From: Streptomyces sp. T39
GTDB taxonomy: Bacteria; Actinomycetota; Actinomycetes; Streptomycetales; Streptomycetaceae
Assembly: GCF_008042045.1 (NCBI RefSeq)
Contig: NZ_RDBP01000019.1
Span: 1 to 64,000 of the forward strand
Length of the DNA: 64,000 nucleotides
Reading direction: 5' to 3'
Shown: piece after piece, positions 62,277-64,000 of the stretch
Layout: the number at the start of each line of letters is the position of its first letter
Position numbering within the stretch: position 1 is the first letter of the stretch
Made by a program: the position numbers and the translations under genes
The notes under the pieces: generated by a model
The model's input: only the letters and a program-made list of their open reading frames with translations
The model's database searches: none
What the model was told of the DNA's origin: nothing

Positions 62277-63392
62277 ATGCCTTTGAGCCCGAGCGACCTC
62301 CTCACTGAGGCCGATGCGACGCGCCTGGCGGGAGGTGGCGTCATCGGTTGCGAGACCGACGGTGCCGTCGTTCTGCTCGGCGATGCCGCGACAGTGATCA
62401 TCGCGGATGCCCGCGACGGCCTCGGCGTGAGCGGCGTGTGGAGCAGCCGCCGGTTGCACCTTTACGGCCCGTTCGTGGACGACGTCGGCCTCCGCCTGTT
62501 CGGGCATCCCTGGGGCGATCCTGGATCGAGTTGGACTCAGCGGCCGGACCCGCGGCCCGTCCATCTGTTGACCCGGTTGCCCGAAGGCTGTGTCTACCTG
62601 GGAGTCGCCAGGCAGGGGGCAGGGCAGGCCCGGTACACCGACGGGTCACTGACGCACGCGGCCCTCACCATCGAGCCGGAGCTGCCCTCGGATCTCCTCA
62701 ACAGGGTCAGGCCGCCTGCTGAGCCCGAGGCGCTGGCTGATCTGGGGTGGCTCGCGCGCGTGCACACCAGCCCGCTCGAAGCGCTGACGGAGTTCGTGGA
62801 GGGCTGGATACCCGAAACCGGCGAAGACCTCGGCGAGCTGACCAGGGGCGCCTGCAACGTTCCGCCGCCACTGGCGGAGTTCTGCCGGCTGGCCCGCCGT
62901 CGGCCCGCGCTGCTCGGCGTGCAGAACCGACTGCGGACACCCTCCTCGTGGCGGGCCGCACGCGACGGCCTGATCGCTTTCGGGGACGAGAGCCAGGGCG
63001 GCTTCACCTGGCTGTTCGATCCGTCCCGCAGCGACCCTGAGGTGTGGATCGACCAGGACGGCCACGAGCCGCGCCGCGAGCACCAGCCCATGAGCGGCTT
63101 CCTGCTCCAGTTCGCCCTGTTCGAGACCATGAGGAATGCCCCCTACGTCGCCCAGCGCTCCGATCTGGCGGCCGAACACGTGGACAAGGTGACCACGGCG
63201 CTTACACCCGTCCCATGGGAGCCGTGGCGCTGGCCGAACGACTCCACACGGTTCCACGTGGCACCCGGCCTGATCGCCGAGACCACGGACCAGTGGCACG
63301 GGAACACTTCCGTATGGGCAGGTGCCGTGCATCGCAGCGTTCTGAAGCCGTTGGGGCAGCTGGGGATCCCCTGGACCACGTTCGAGGGATGA
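62277..63392 (+). CDS. SUKH/SMI1-like hypothetical protein, 371 aa
   Basis: The protein starts MPLSPSDLLTEADATRLAGG. The second half (LIAFGDESQGGFTWLFDPSR, then DPEVWIDQDG and GFLLQFALFETM) resembles SMI1/KNR4 (SUKH) immunity folds. The N-terminal half is of unknown type. It may be an immunity or regulatory protein; the fold call is inference. Confidence 0.45.
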   Translation: MPLSPSDLLTEADATRLAGGGVIGCETDGAVVLLGDAATVIIADARDGLGVSGVWSSRRLHLYGPFVDDVGLRLFGHPWGDPGSSWTQRPDPRPVHLLTRLPEGCVYLGVARQGAGQARYTDGSLTHAALTIEPELPSDLLNRVRPPAEPEALADLGWLARVHTSPLEALTEFVEGWIPETGEDLGELTRGACNVPPPLAEFCRLARRRPALLGVQNRLRTPSSWRAARDGLIAFGDESQGGFTWLFDPSRSDPEVWIDQDGHEPRREHQPMSGFLLQFALFETMRNAPYVAQRSDLAAEHVDKVTTALTPVPWEPWRWPNDSTRFHVAPGLIAETTDQWHGNTSVWAGAVHRSVLKPLGQLGIPWTTFEG

Positions 63393-63447
63393 GCAGCAGT
63401 GGTTCGAGTATCGGCGGCCTGGCTCAGGAGACAACGGGGCACCGGTG

Positions 63448-64000
63448 TCACGGGCCCGACAGGAGTGCCCTGACGGCTTCCCGGTCCGGGGGCAGGCCAA
63501 CGTCCTCGAACCATGAGGCGATGAGGTGGGTGCAGCGCCAGCACACGTCGCGTTCGACGAGGGCGCTCAGGTACGTGTGCTGGGCCGGGGTGAGCTCGGC
63601 GCCGGGGTGGTGTTTCCTGGGGAACGCAGCGGCGAGCAAGGGGCCCCAGTCGTCGGCGATAGTGAGGTTGCTGCAGAGCGGTGCGAAGGCCGTTGCAGTC
63701 GGCAGGAGTTCCTCGAACGAGGTGACGCGGTCGATCGCCGCGGTCAGGAGAGCGTGCCGGAGGCGGCCTTCGATGTGCGGGAGTGGTCTTCCGTCCCACG
63801 GATCGATGGAGGTGGGTCCACTGAACCAGGAGTCGACGGTGGTGGGTTCGCCTAGGGCATCGAGCATGACCCGGGTGGCGTCGGGGTTGTCGGCGAGGGC
63901 CGGTGTCAGGGCGGCGCACGCTCTCACGGCGGGGTCGGGGTCGGTGAGCGAAGAGGTGGTGTGGTGGCCCCAGAAGCCGATGGTGAGGACGATGGCGGCT
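63448..64000 (-). CDS. Helical (HEAT-like) protein, cut by window edge
   Basis: In the minus frame the coding continues past the right edge without a stop; only the C-terminal part is seen. It has repeated helical pairs (DPAVRACAALTPALADNP, RLRHALLTAAIDRVTSFEEL) and a CWRCTH motif. No family is certain. Confidence 0.45.
   Translation of the reverse strand, partial: AAIVLTIGFWGHHTTSSLTDPDPAVRACAALTPALADNPDATRVMLDALGEPTTVDSWFSGPTSIDPWDGRPLPHIEGRLRHALLTAAIDRVTSFEELLPTATAFAPLCSNLTIADDWGPLLAAAFPRKHHPGAELTPAQHTYLSALVERDVCWRCTHLIASWFEDVGLPPDREAVRALLSGP

Overview
The window is high-GC actinobacterial DNA, almost certainly Streptomyces. The grounds are codon use with G/C third positions, GTG starts, SD-coupled ATGA/GTGA overlaps, and many Streptomyces-type families. 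It reads as accessory DNA from a chromosome arm or a large (perhaps linear) plasmid: it holds insertion sequences, tandem gene-cassette duplications, a decayed integrative element, a CRISPR-Cas locus, a polymorphic toxin locus and a plasmid-style partition operon, with no core housekeeping genes.

Region 1 (1-15.5 kb) is a duplication-rich zone. An IS5-type element (1-1255) carrying a passenger gene has split a pentapeptide-repeat gene; a 297-bp remnant of the same IS lies at 9000. Two copies of a three-gene cassette (small ORF, catalytically degenerate Y-family polymerase, DUF6233-like protein; 2154-3747 and 10340-11939) are each headed by a LexA/SOS-box-like sequence. Three copies of a secreted HNH nuclease gene (the third truncated) share a palindromic upstream element at a constant distance. 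A DNA ligase, an EF-hand protein and an inositol-monophosphatase-like gene are interspersed.

Region 2 (15.5-18.1 kb) holds a translationally coupled three-gene operon with a sigma/HTH-like protein, and a small toxin-antitoxin-like pair.

Region 3 (18.2-34.8 kb) is a type I-E CRISPR-Cas locus. It has a ~15-unit array, then on the minus strand cas3-cse1-cse2-cas7-cas5-cas6e, then a ~119-repeat array of 7.2 kb. cas1 and cas2 are absent. A 39-codon ORF with its own terminator lies between cas3 and the giant array.

Region 4 (35-47.8 kb) has a divergent pair of giant secreted proteins: a 1659-aa FG-GAP/LGFP protein and a 2372-aa RHS protein with a Hint domain, an ADP-ribosyltransferase-like C-terminal tail and a small downstream candidate immunity gene.

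Region 5 (47.9-49.7 kb) is the remnant of an integrative element: replication-protein tail, xis and a twice-frameshifted tyrosine integrase. Region 6 (50-64 kb) carries small orphan genes and a parA-parB operon whose ParA has two ribbon-helix-helix-like N-terminal segments. Eight copies of a 13-bp palindrome, ATTACG-S-CGTAAT, are scattered across 53.2-60.5 kb around parAB and are the best candidate for a new centromere (parS) family. A kinase/WD40 gene, a DUF6461-like protein, an S1-domain protein and SUKH/HEAT-like proteins complete the end. Several genes in regions 5-6 are broken by single-base indels, which may be real decay or assembly error.
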